This document shows, piece after piece, positions 43,311-53,870 of a stretch of DNA of 64,000 nucleotides. Made by a program: the position numbers and the translations under genes. The notes under the pieces are model-generated. The model was not told the origin of the DNA, did no database searches, and saw nothing but the letters and a program-made list of their open reading frames with translations. Origin of the DNA: Entoloma clypeatum (Eukaryota; Basidiomycota; Agaricomycetes; Agaricales; Entolomataceae); NCBI GenBank assembly GCA_963565915.1, contig OY751496.1, positions 1,488,001 through 1,552,000 on the forward strand, given 5' to 3'. How positions within the stretch are numbered: position 1 is the stretch's first letter; each line of letters starts with the position of its first letter.

Positions 43311-44206
43311 GCAGTGGTCCTCATGAAGCACGGTCTGAGGACTGTGTTGACACTCTCCATGCCTCCGCTCCCATCTGACTCAACATGTCTGCTCTCTCCG
43401 ATCCAAATGCTTTACATATCAATATCTCATCTTCTTTTTTCTCTTCAGATTCTGTCCCAGCACTTATTGATTCTGGCTAAACCCATTGTTTTGTTGACAA
43501 TAACTTTTCCTCCGCTTATGATCTTCCGACCTCCACTATTCCACCTTTAGAACTAAAGCTTTTCAATGGTTCTTCTAACGTGTTTATCACTCAAGTTGTA
43601 ACAATACCTATATGTTTTCCTTCAGGTGAAACCTTTGAACAGGATTTTTCTGTTACTCCACTCGACTCCGCTTCTTCCATGGTTCTTGGATACAACTGGC
43701 TCACCCGCCACAATCCTATGATTGACTGGGTATTGGGCAGTATCACTTTCCATCCACAGATGCAAAAAGAGCCGTTTCTGACATCGACGTCGACCTCCTC
43801 CCAAGGTAGGACAGCTACACCTCCTCCTCCGGAACCTCCGATCGTACCTCCGCAGTCTGCTCTGCAGATTTCACTCATTAACGCAGCCACATTTATGAGG
43901 GCATGCAAATTGCCTGGTACACAATCCTTTCGACTTCACCTTTCGACTCCCTCCGTTTCCGCTCACTCCGCATCTGCTTCCGACACCCCCGACTTGACAA
44001 ACGTACCCGAGGAATACCACAACTATGCTGACGTCTTCAGCAAGGGAAAAGCAGACACTCTTCCATCACACCATTCCTACGACCTCAAGATCGAACTTGA
44101 AGAGGGCTCCACTCCTCTGTTCGGTCCGATCTACTCCCTTTCACAAACCAAACTCGATGCCCTCCGTGAGTTTGTTATATACCATTCTGGCTCCAACAAC
44201 CTCTGA
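43311..44206 (+). pseudogene. pol: Protease and RT start of B1
   Basis: Retropepsin ALIDSG-stop-THCFVDNN: the TAA at about 43480 falls right after the catalytic DSG and is shared with B2. Then LGYNWLTRHNPMIDWVLGSI, a Pro-rich linker, VPEEYHNYADVFSKGKADTL and YDLKIELEEGSTP, the usual lead into gypsy RT. A further TGA near 43375 stands where family C has CGA. Truncated before the RT catalytic motifs. Confidence 0.8.
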
Positions 44207-44244
44207 TTATCTCCAATCAATTCCAATCAATTCCAATCAATTCC

Positions 44245-44892
44245 GATATTCGGGACATCCATTACCTCCGCATCTCCATCTTGCATTTCATATTCATAAC
44301 TCCATGCCTTTATATTCATTTTCCCGTTTACTTATGCATTGCCTTTTCCACATGGTCCATTGACTGACATCTCTGATGTTTGATACAGTCGCTGGCAACT
44401 TATGCCACAACTCCAGACCTACTCCAACCATCTCCGTAAAGTAATCACATTTAGATATTTAAGCTCGTACCATACCTGTAGTTCCTCAGTTCAAATATCA
44501 ACCAAGTTCACTCCTCTACTCTCAGTTCATGCCAGAGATCCTCGCCATGGCACAATACACTGATGACATCATTATCTTTGGCTCCTCCTCCATTGTTACC
44601 CTTTGGCGAGCTCAGTACTGTGTCCGAGTCACAACTCCGATGTTGTCCGACCACTTTCACATCAGTGTGTCCCTCACCGAGATCTCTCCAAGGACCTCCG
44701 CACCTCCAACCTCTCCTCCAACCTCCTGAAATTGGGACACCTTATCCAACAAACAGCAGTGCAACACATACGTTGAAGCCACGTCCCTCCCCTTCATCGT
44801 TCATCTGCATTTCCAGAGTTCTGCTCCAGTCTCAGTCCTACATCCGACCTCCGACAGACTCCGATGAAGCTCCGACTTTTCACCTACTTAAG
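44245..44892 (+). repeat. Family B-related LTR-like repeat, copy R2
   Basis: Second copy of 3845-4508. Contains AGTTCAAATAT at 44488-44498, about 30 bases after ATATTTAAG. It follows directly on the truncated B1. Confidence 0.55.
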
Positions 44893-46889
44893 AGGCAGGT
44901 TGAAGTGAGAGAAAAAGAAAAAGAAACTGAAGTAACTCAGCAGGGAGAGGAAAGACTAAATCATTTGGCAATGTTACCATGAGAAACTTCAAGCCAAACC
45001 TCAGGAGGGGACTGGCAAATGCACCTGGGTTCACAGAAAAACACGAATAGCATCCTAATGGTGCTGTGGAATCATATGCACCCAGATGCCATCAGAAGGC
45101 ACTTGATGGGGGTTTTCAAATGCACCCCACGTCTCACCAATTGGCACAGTGGATGCGAAGGTACATTCAAAATATATAGAAGCCTTCAAATTAGCAGAAA
45201 ATCATGTAATGGTACTGGGAAATTGTAAAAACCTGCATAACATCGGAAGATGCTCAATGAGGGCTTTCAAAGGCACCCTGTGCATTGCCAATTGGCAGAG
45301 CGGGTGCATTTGAAATGCCTACAAGGTCCAGAGTAGGGGGGAAGTGCCGATAACATTGGAACAGCACAGCGGAATCGTACAAAATTGCACGTTGTCGGAA
45401 GGCACACAATGAGGGCTTTTAATTGCAACCAAAATGAAGGGAATCTAAGGAACAGTTCAGAAGGTATGGCTGGAATACAAATGTTGCAAACATGGGACGA
45501 GGAGTGGGCAGGAGGCATAGGGGGTTATCTAGTGTGGGTTTGGGCATGGTCAGTAAGGGCTTTTGGATGACAAAAGAAATAGGAGGGTCCCTACCTTCGT
45601 TCCCAAGACACCCCTCTCTTTGTCTGACTCAAGCCAATTTGCAGACCAGGAGCACATTCTTGCAGGGCCAGCCTGTGGGCAGGCCCTTTTTCTGTTCATT
45701 GCAACGTCCCAACACAGTGTGTTTAATGAGCGTGTGTCGGGAATCAGGCGGCCTTTGGTTTTGACTCAGGTTGGCCAATTTTGCCGAGCCCTACATCATG
45801 TCCCAGTCAGCTGTCACCCTTGCTGTTGACCACCCCCAGGTATCGTCTTGTTCATTTTGGTAAAACACCCTATTGCACTGCCATCTGCTATATCCCCTCA
45901 TGATCTTTCTTCAGACAAAGGTCTAGCTGGGGGCTCCTCCCCTGGACGAGTTCAATTTTCCAGCATGACAACTGGAGAGCCCTGGAAGCAGGTGGTCATG
46001 AGCTCACAATATGTATGAAAAGTTTGCATTCTGAGCTAAAGATGACCTCTGGAAAACAGAACTTAATCAAGATGAGCCCTCAACACCGCTAGCAGGCCAA
46101 AGCTGCCATTGGTTATTTGGATACCGCCTCATAGATGCCATTGCCTCAATTCACAACCTCACTGAAAGTACCCCAGAGGTTCAGGGAGGTATTCAGAAGA
46201 AAATGGCAGGAGCCGTTATCAAAACCTTCCAGTGAGCCTTGTCATTCTTTCCCTGTTTCTGGGGCTCAATTCTTCCATTTAGAAATTGGAGGATTGGGGT
46301 GTCATTGTCAAAAATGTGCTCCCCCATCTGTGAGCTATGCCTCCGGTACCGACTCTAAAAATGAACCTCGCCAGTCAGTACACTAGGCTCTGCTCCAAGG
46401 AGAAGAAGAAGAACAGCACGTTGATAGTTAACCACTTTGCTCAAGCTGCTTTTTATGTGGCCTATCTTTTGGCTGTGAGCAATCCCCTGCTTTCCCCTGC
46501 AATTCTTGCACACTCTGGAATAGGGACACAGTGACATTCCGACTGATTGGATTGAAATGGAAGACTTTCTGGTCAGCTTGGAAGACAGCAGTGGTCAGGA
46601 TAAGGCCACTCTTCAGCAGGCCTGGGCAGCGGGCAGGATGGTCCATTCTAAACTTAGATTCCCCCTTTTTGTGGTTCAACCTGTTCACCAATTCTTTTGC
46701 TTCTCGCAATGGAGATTGGAGGGCTCAGCATCCAGAACCATTTATCAGTAAGTTCACAAGTCCAACAAGCTTGGCCTGGCTAATCCACCTCCTCAGATAT
46801 GGCAAACAATTGGGGGTCTGGCATGTTCGCTGCTCTTGGCGCAATTCAAGAAATGCCTTTTGGAGGTTATTTGGAAGGGAAGCCAAAAT
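44893..46889. other. No gene recognised
   Basis: Apart from the tandem repeat at 45060-45430, only short frames. 46531-46750 gives EDFLVSLEDSSGQDKATLQQ in one frame, without a known match. Confidence 0.3.
45060..45430. repeat. Decayed tandem repeat, about 150-bp period
   Basis: Three related blocks start near 45094 (GAAGGCACTTGATGGGGGTT), 45246 (GAAGATGCTCAATGAGGGCT) and 45396 (GAAGGCACACAATGAGGGCT), each preceded by a TGGAATCAT/GGGAAATTG-type segment. Confidence 0.5.
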
Positions 46890-49327
46890 TAGTGTTCAAA
46901 AGTCCAGTTAAAAAAAAGAAATTAACCACCAACCAGACCAAACCAAACCAGTGGTTTGGTTAACCAACTGGTTTGAGTTAATTAGATTTAGACATACCAC
47001 TGGTTTAAGTTAATCACTTTGGGAAAAAAAATTAACCAGGTTTAACCGGTTTAAACCACTGACCTTCATACAAGCAAAGGGGTCTCTCATTCACATGAAA
47101 ATGACAGAAAAGGAGACAAGACCAATGGGAGCCTGGTCCCACCAGTCTTGCCAATGTTACATTATAGAACTATGAGTCTAACTACAGTAAATACTAAAAA
47201 AAACCCGTGTCTAACTACATTAAATACTAAAAAAAAATCCAAGGTGATTCGCGCGAGCGTGGACAGCGTTGGGCGCAAGTGAGGCCATTGGGCGTGAGTG
47301 CAGGTTGTTGGATGTGGGTCGGGGGCCATTTGGCATTTGTCGAGGCTGTTGGACAGGAGAGACGGGCGATTGGGCACGTGTAGACGGCATTGGGCGTTGG
47401 GCACAAGTGCAGGTCATTGGACGTGAGTCGGAGGGACGTTGGGCACGAGAGACGTGTGTTGGGGATGGGTGGAAACTGTTGGGCATGAGTCAAGGCCATT
47501 GGGCACAAAAAACGGCCATTAGCGTGAGAAACAGGTGAGAGACACATTGGGGGGTGAAAGGAGGCCATTGGATGCGAGTGGGGGCCGTTCGGCGTGAGAG
47601 TGGGCCGTTGGAGGCCATTGGGCTTGGGATGCCATTGGGGGTCACAGGAGGGTGTTGGACGCGAGTGGGGGCCCTTCGGCGGGAGAGGGGGCGTTGGGCG
47701 CGAGGAGGGGCCATTCAGCACGAAGGGAGGCCATTGGCCACAAGTTGGAGTCATTGGGCACGAGTGAGGGCTGTTGGGCTCTAGAGGGGGGTGTTGGGCG
47801 AGAGGAGGGGCCATTCGGCACGAAGGGAGGCCATTGGTCATGAGTTGGGCTCGTTGGGCACGAGTTGGGGTTGTTGGGCGCTAGAGGGGGCCGTTGGGTG
47901 CGAAACGAGGACGTTGGAGATCGTTGGGCACGAGTTGGGGTCGTTAGACGCTAGAGGGGGGTGTTGGGCACGAGAAGGGGCCATTGGGCATTAGAGAGGC
48001 CGTTGGGCGCTTGAGGCAGCCGTTGGGCACAGATGGTGGCCAGATGGAGTGGAGGTGGGGAAAAACAAGAGTGTGGGAAGCTTTGGCTGGTGTCGAGTGT
48101 TCAAATTTTGGCAATTGCCGAGCGATGCGCGTTGTTGAAAATCGCGCCCTCAATGTCCAAACCGTGGCACCAAAAGCACCAAAAATAGTTTTAAGTTATA
48201 TAAAGATACTTAGAAGCTGATAGTAAGTATATAAAGAGTTAGATACATGAGCTTTGTATGGTAGAAAGTCTGTACATCACAATGATGCATCAAAATACAA
48301 TGTAAATCGTGATCAACAGTGCATCATGGGTTTTCTCAAACACAAAAACCAGCATTTTCTTACTTCCTCCTTTCCACAAGCACTTTCAACTACCTGTAAT
48401 ATATATATACTATTGAACCATTGTATGTAAACCTATTGAGACCATTCAAATAAGTTTCAAGGACTCAACAATGTGAATATGAGCAAAATAGTTCGAAAAT
48501 TTGACCAAAATTTTTTTTATTTCAGCTTTGGATTCTCCACATTCAGTGGATCTTAACACACATTGGTTTTTCAAATTTGGTTCATTCCTTGGGGAGATAT
48601 AGCACTTTTTCTGAAATATGCACATTTCATTATTTCTATCTGATCTGGACTTCTAAAAATTATACACAGTGTGTCAGAAGGTGAATACATATCCCATATA
48701 TAGTTCTATTACTTCAAACTATTATTAGATCATGGGAAAGGCACCGCGCGTGCCTGCATGATGCATTTTGTGCATTGTTTACTATTATTTGGTCAGAGCA
48801 CGGCACATCTATAACTTAAAGTCCATGGCAAAGTTTCACAAAATAAATACATACTTGATGATATATAGTCCTCTCCTACCTAATTGATATAGTAGAAACC
48901 CTTACTTGTTCCTGTGTGGACATAATAAGCAGATGTGCGATGTTTTTGGGGATTTGTTTACATGTATTTGACACATTTGATGCGCACATGATGCGTGTCA
49001 TCCAACATCAAAACGACGCATCCACCCATTGCTGACTCTGCAATGAGGGCACACATGCCGAAAATCATGTGTTTGGATGGTTTAATCATGTGTGAACCTA
49101 TGTCAACAGCAAATTAACTAAGTAACATGGCTCTGGTGGACAATTTGTGATATTTGTATGGTTTAACTGAGTTTAACCAACAAATTAACCAAACCAATGA
49201 AAAATTAACTGGTTAATGATGGTTTGGTCTGGTTTAGATTTTTTTCTGAAAATTTCTTAACCAGTTAAGGTTTAGGTTAATGGATTTGGGGTCAATTGAC
49301 CAAACCAAACCAAACTTTTGAACACTA
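46890..49327. mobile_element. Minisatellite-bearing hAT-type element H3
   Basis: 2438 bp with inverted tips TAGTGTTCAAAAGT...ACTTTTGAACACTA and 8-bp flanks GCCAAAAT/GCCAAGAT (one mismatch). Subterminal AACCAAACCA/TGGTTTGGTT repeats on both sides. Carries a 20-bp minisatellite array of about 40 units at 47245-48045, then an AT-rich part homologous to the middle of H2 (for example CTGTAATATATATA near 48393). No transposase. Confidence 0.9.
47245..48045 (-). repeat. 20-bp minisatellite array of H3
   Basis: About 40 units reading TTGGGCACGAGTTGGGGTCG-like on the plus strand. Spacing is 20 bp with rare 10- and 19-bp units. Confidence 0.9.
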
Positions 49328-49335
49328 GCCAAGAT

Positions 49336-49800
49336 ACTTCTCTCAACTATCAAACAGAGTTGATCAACGCTCTGGAAGGTGCTCTTCCGATGTTAACTGA
49401 AGCTACTGATGGTGAATTGAGGTGGTTCAAGAATGAGACCCACTTGAACATCTCTCTGTTTTTCAACTCATTACTTTCAGAACCTACATCTCAGTTGGCT
49501 TTGCTACCCCTTCACCTGGTCCAAGCAGCCAAAGCAGAGTGGTTGAAAAGGCTCAACTGGCAGCACCTCTGGCATCTGAGGAAAACCAGAGTGGCCTCTC
49601 AACACCAATATCTAGCGTTGCACAACCCAGTCAAAGAGGCTCCCTGTCTCGCAAACTCACACCATTGGAAGATGATGAAGAGCATTGTAACAAGTCTGTT
49701 ACAGAAAAAAGCCCTCAAACTCACAGAACAAGGTAAGCTTGACCAAAATCTGGTATTGGCTGTACAATGTTGTGCAAGGTAAAAGGCTTCCATTATATAA
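49336..49800 (+). pseudogene. Unrecognised gene fragment
   Basis: One frame reads YQTELINALEGALPMLTEAT then DGELRWFKNETH. Another, downstream, reads SQSRVVEKAQLAAPLASEEN and TPLEDDEEHCNKS, a Ser/Pro-rich linker. This looks like two parts of a broken fungal gene, truncated on the left by element H3. Function unknown. Confidence 0.3.
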
Positions 49801-49871
49801 ATGGCTGTGCTCAGCCTAATATGGTAACTCCAATGACCAACTGATGGCCATGTTAATCCCACTTGTTACAT
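49689..49871 (+). repeat. Direct repeat shared with 61361-61543
   Basis: About 183 bp nearly identical (AACAAGTCTGTTACAGAAAA through ATGGCCATG). The two copies bracket the hairpin-array region. Confidence 0.8.
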
Positions 49872-50350
49872 ATCGTCCTTCAACATTGCTGCTGCAATCT
49901 TCACTTGACTTCACATGAGGAGATTGGAGTGGGAGGTCATGGTAGCCTCCAACAAATTTGGAATTTGAAGGATTGACCATGAATATTCACGGTTGTGGGT
50001 ATAATCCAGTGGAGTCTTTGGATTCCAATAGAATCAAAGGATAAATAATAATAATTTAGAATGAGTTGCACCACCTTTGTTGAGCCCTCAAGTCAATCAG
50101 AAGTCATTAGGCCCCTCCCGATTATCACCAAGGTTCTAACAGAGGTAGGGCGGCTCGTATCAAGTCAAATTTCGACTTGTTGTTGGATGCGCGCCGAATC
50201 ATTGAACATGCATGGTCACATGGTCACATGAGGTCACAGGACCTCGTTGATTTGTTTGATCATTTATTGCTCGTTGATAAACAAGCTTCTTGGTGATCAC
50301 CACCACCTTTCGAGGCTCTCCATGAGCCTCGACTCTCATAGCTCAACACC

Positions 50351-50600
50351 TAGTGTTTCAAGGTCCAGTCTCAAAGACCACAAAGAAGACTGGGGTGGTC
50401 CTGGTTCATCTTTTTTGAAAAACAAAGACCACCCCCCCTGGTTCTACCCAGTTCATAGGTTTGGACCGGTTTTTTGGCCAAAAAACCGGTTTAAACTGGT
50501 TCTGGTCTTAGCTTTTCAGAGAGACCACTCATCTGGTCTTGGTCTCTGGTCTCAAAATTTTTAGACAAAACACCGGACCAGACTGGACCTTGAAACACTA
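50351..50600 (-). mobile_element. hAT-type MITE M3 (250 bp)
   Basis: Ends TAGTGTTTCAAGGTCCAGT...ACTGGACCTTGAAACACTA. Flanks TCAACACC and TCGATGCC agree at five of eight positions. Same family as M1, reversed. It sits within the hairpin array. Confidence 0.85.
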
Positions 50601-51680
50601 TCGATGCCTACCTGCTTGACGACCAGGGCACATTCAGTGCCGAGTGATGTTAGTCGCCCACAGCCATCAAGATTTGTGGGGAGTGCGATTTGACAAGGGA
50701 CGAGGGCAATTTTGCCCTCGGTGATAGGTTCTGGCGGCTGTCGCAATGTGGCAGCTTTGGAGGGTGCATGCATGGGGCATGTGAAGGTGCGTAGCATCTT
50801 CCTTGGTACCAGGGAACAGCACAATACCTGCCATTCATTGTTGAACTGACAACCTTTCGTTTGAGGGACACATTTGTTCCTCTAGATTATCTTTTTTGTT
50901 GTTGGTCGACTACTGCGAGTCGACCGAGTCTTGTTACACATTGATGAGGAGAGCTTCAGCTCATCCTTGTCGACTGCTTCTTCATTCGCCAATGCCGTCC
51001 CATTGCCGGTGTTTGTCGTCGATGGATGACTTCTGGTCGAGGGGTGATCATCGCTCCTCCATTCTTGTCATCGACCGTGTTCTATCCCACCTCAGAGAGA
51101 GCTTTGGCTCGCCCTTGTATCAAGGTGTCAACACCATTCAATTGTCGGTGCCTGTCGTCACTGACGACTCTCCGTGGAGGGGTGTACATCGTCCCTCCAT
51201 TCATTATCAGTTGATTCTTCTGAATCAACCTCATCCAGGTGCATCTGAAGGTATGTAGTACCTTCATTTTGTCGGGGGAACGACACCATGGGAGTCATTT
51301 GTCATTATTGACAAAACCTGGCTCAAGCAGTGCTCACCAATGGTGGGCATTCGATATCTCGCTACATGGAGGCTTGGGATGTGCATTGTTGTGCATTGTT
51401 TGGGTATGGGGAGGTACATTGTACCTCCACTTGCGAGTGGGGACAATGCCATTGGCATTGTCCATCATTACTGACAACATTTGTTGTCATCCAGATAGGC
51501 TGCGACTAGGACATGCATCATTGCATGTCGACTGGACTTATGAAGGTATGTGGTATCTGCTGTCTCAAGTGGGTATGGCACATTGGGCATCATCCATTGT
51601 TTGTTAACAACTGTCATTTGGGGGGGGGGGGCGACTGTCATCCCCCTAGGTCCTATCTCCATTATAAACTGACTCATAAG

Positions 51681-51948
51681 TGTTACGGACTCTACGGTAT
51701 GAGGATCACGTCATATCTTTTACCTATCATCTGAACGCAGCGCCCTCTTACGAACTTACTATGTCTAATGTCTACTTTCGCAACCTTCAATTTCCAGTCT
51801 GACTCACTATCTTACTTCGTCATCCCCTTTAGTATACTTTGCTCCCGTGCTGACTCGCTTTCCACAGTCACCTTACTCACATTGCTCTTCGCCTTTCCAC
51901 TTTCTGCATACTCTGCCCAAACCTTGGAACAGTTTGTTAAGCATAACA
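51681..51948 (+). repeat. Solo LTR of family A with internal deletion
   Basis: 268 bp, TGTTACGG...GCATAACA, flanked by the 5-bp duplication ATAAG (51676-51680 and 51949-51953). Compared with the 401-bp LTR it lacks about 133 bp, including TATAAA and the self-primer 11-mer. Confidence 0.9.
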
Positions 51949-52200
51949 ATAAGTCAGTTTCTCTGACGAGGTGCAGGGAATCGTTGGATTCCCTGTGGCG
52001 ACCAGATGGTCATCTAATCATTGAGGTTTCGATGCAACGCAATGCAGGTTCATTTGAACCTGCTTTTTTCATACAGTATTCATCAAATCAGAGATCCATC
52101 GCATCCTACAGCAGGTGCTTGACGAAGAACTAGACAACGACGAGCATCGCCCCCATGGCAAGATAGCAGAGAGCATCCATCTTGCTTGGCAACACCAGAT

Positions 52201-52447
52201 TGTTAAAAGATGTGACCAGACTGGGGTTTGAACCCAGGACCTCCTGGATATATACCAAGTGCTCTAACCAACTGAGCCACCAGGTCTTGTGGGATTCAAC
52301 TTGGATAGTACTCTATCTCACTCAACAATAGTACAACCACTGCAGTATCAACCTGACAAATGCTGAACTTGAGCTAACCAATTCAGGCAACTTGCAAATA
52401 TGGCATGCACCCCAATATGAGTTCTGTGGCATATTACTAATCCAACA
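52201..52447 (-). mobile_element. tRNA-bearing LTR-like element, copy 3
   Basis: 247 bp, TGTTAAAA...TCCAACA, with 5-bp duplication CAGAT (52196-52200 and 52448-52452). The empty site is visible in A1 near 10098-10112 (AACACCAGATCGCGCG), which proves a clean insertion. The tRNA-like gene is at 52214-52286. Confidence 0.95.
52214..52286 (-). tRNA. tRNA-like gene inside the LTR-like element, copy 3
   Basis: Same 73-nt cloverleaf, A and B boxes and TTTT terminator as the other copies; UAU anticodon with A33. Confidence 0.5.
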
Positions 52448-52980
52448 CAGATCGCGCGCTATAATGCCCGACAGAACGAACTCAAAAGCTTTCGCGTTCA
52501 AAAAGGACCTCAGACAGGTCAGATCACAGAGATCAGAGAGTTTATCGGTGTTCAGACAACTGTTATCAGAAGCTTGATTAGGACGCTCACATCGAGACAT
52601 CCCAGAGCCACATCATCACATCTTACTCGAAGCAGCAGATCTATGCCCACTTCACCACTGAAGAGCAACAGACTGAGTACAACCGTTGGGCACGGAACGA
52701 GAGACTTGATTCCTTCGTGCGACCAACAGACGCACAGGAACAGAGATTCCTTAGGGATCTACAGAGGAAATACCCCAAACGTTTTGCCACCGATTCCGCC
52801 GACGAGTCCCCTGACGAATTTACTTTTGACTCCGCACAGTCAGATATCGAACAGACACCTAGAACAGGGACTCATTTTCAATCCTTACCTGTATCCTGAA
52901 CCCCATCTTCATCCCAACAACCCGACCCCTCTTCTCCTCCGCAGACTCTAGACATGGCAGAAGCTCTGGCAGTATAAACA

Positions 52981-53819
52981 ATGGATACATCCAAGATCAT
53001 CAAGGATCCTGGGATGTTCAAGGACAGACACACCTTTGACGAGTGGTGGAAAGCCACCAAACTATACATCACGTTCCAAAAGAGCCTCACAGATGATCAG
53101 AAGATTCTTGCGGTACTATCCCGCATGATGGAAGGGTCCGGCAGGCACTGGGCCAGTAACAAGTTAGATGCTCTTGCTGTTGATAACGAGAACATCATCT
53201 GGCTAGGTTTCTCTGATGATATTGCCACACGATTCTCCATCGCCAACAAGTCGGTTGCTGCCAAAGCAAGACTCAAAGTCCTGAGACAAGAGAAACGCAC
53301 CATCGACGAATTCTTGGATGAATTCAAAGAGCTCTTGAAGCTGTCAAACCTTGGCGAAGAAACTGGGAAATACATCCTAGAGAAGAACATCAACCGCAGA
53401 AACTCTGAACAAGTGGCTAGTGATGGCAAGACATACTCCGAGTACGCAAAAGAGATCCGAAACAAGGGACGACAGATGGAAGGACACGCACTGGTCATCC
53501 GAGGTGGCGGCGACATGCGCACCAGATCGGGTACCACTTATGGTGGTCAGGGCAAAGCCATGGAAATCAACAAAGCAGGAGTAGCCCGTTGCTACAACTG
53601 TCAATGCTTCAGTCACCTGGCTAAAGACTGTAGCACTCCAAAGAAGAAAGATGGTCGCAAGTGTTTCAACTGCGCCCAAGAAGGCCATATTGCACACAAC
53701 TGCTGCAAGCTGAAGAAGAACTCTGGAAGGGTTAGGAAGGTGTCCAAGGAAGATTCCAAGAATGATGAAACCACAATCTTAGAAGCTGACGAGAAGGATT
53801 TTTCCGAAGGGTCCGATTA
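52981..53819 (+). CDS. gag: Gag of A2
   Basis: MDTSKIIKDPGMFKDR onward is open to TAA. Capsid-like core and two CCHC knuckles (CYNCQCFSHLAKDC, CFNCAQEGHIAHNC). Compared with A1, a TAA (CAA in A1) separates the upstream MAEALAV from this start, so translation would have to begin at MDTSK. Confidence 0.85.
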
Positions 53820-53870
53820 AACGACGCTAAGTCGCGACCCTTATCTATTAAACGGACTTGCTTGCCTTGT

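Larger units (their letters stand above)
41471..44210 (+). mobile_element. Gypsy family B, copy B1 (3' truncated)
   Basis: LTR 41471-42015, primer site, gag from ATG 42067 to TAG 43310, protease and the very start of RT. Coding sequence stops at about 44200 (LSQTKLDALREFV), where three CCAATCAATT units (44214-44248) lead into LTR-like repeat R2. No 3' LTR of its own is evident. Confidence 0.85.
50160..52076. repeat. Hairpin array, left part
   Basis: Dense series of different short perfect inverted repeats, interrupted by MITE M3 and a solo LTR. Stems with positions: CAAGTC 50162/50175, CGAGGCTC 50311/50324, CGAGGGCAA 50701/50712, GGTCGAC 50904/50919, GGTGT 51124/51131, GTCGTC 51154/51163, GTTGATTC 51210/51222, TGAAGGTA 51246/51259, TTTGTCA 51298/51309, GGAGGTAC 51410/51421, GGACAATGCC 51441/51454, TGACAAC 51472/51483, GACATGCA 51510/51522, CAGGGAATC 51974/51987, GCAGGTTC 52044/52056. 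Loops are mostly 2-8 nt. No coding function is evident. Confidence 0.8.

Noticed and set aside
51617..51635. G-run near 51619-51632 as a G-quadruplex or regulatory site
   Set aside because: A single homopolymer run beside an LTR. No separate G-tracts and no supporting context.
50160..52076. Hairpins as integron attC sites or bacterial terminators
   Set aside because: Everything around is eukaryotic, and stems share no attC core or U-tracts.
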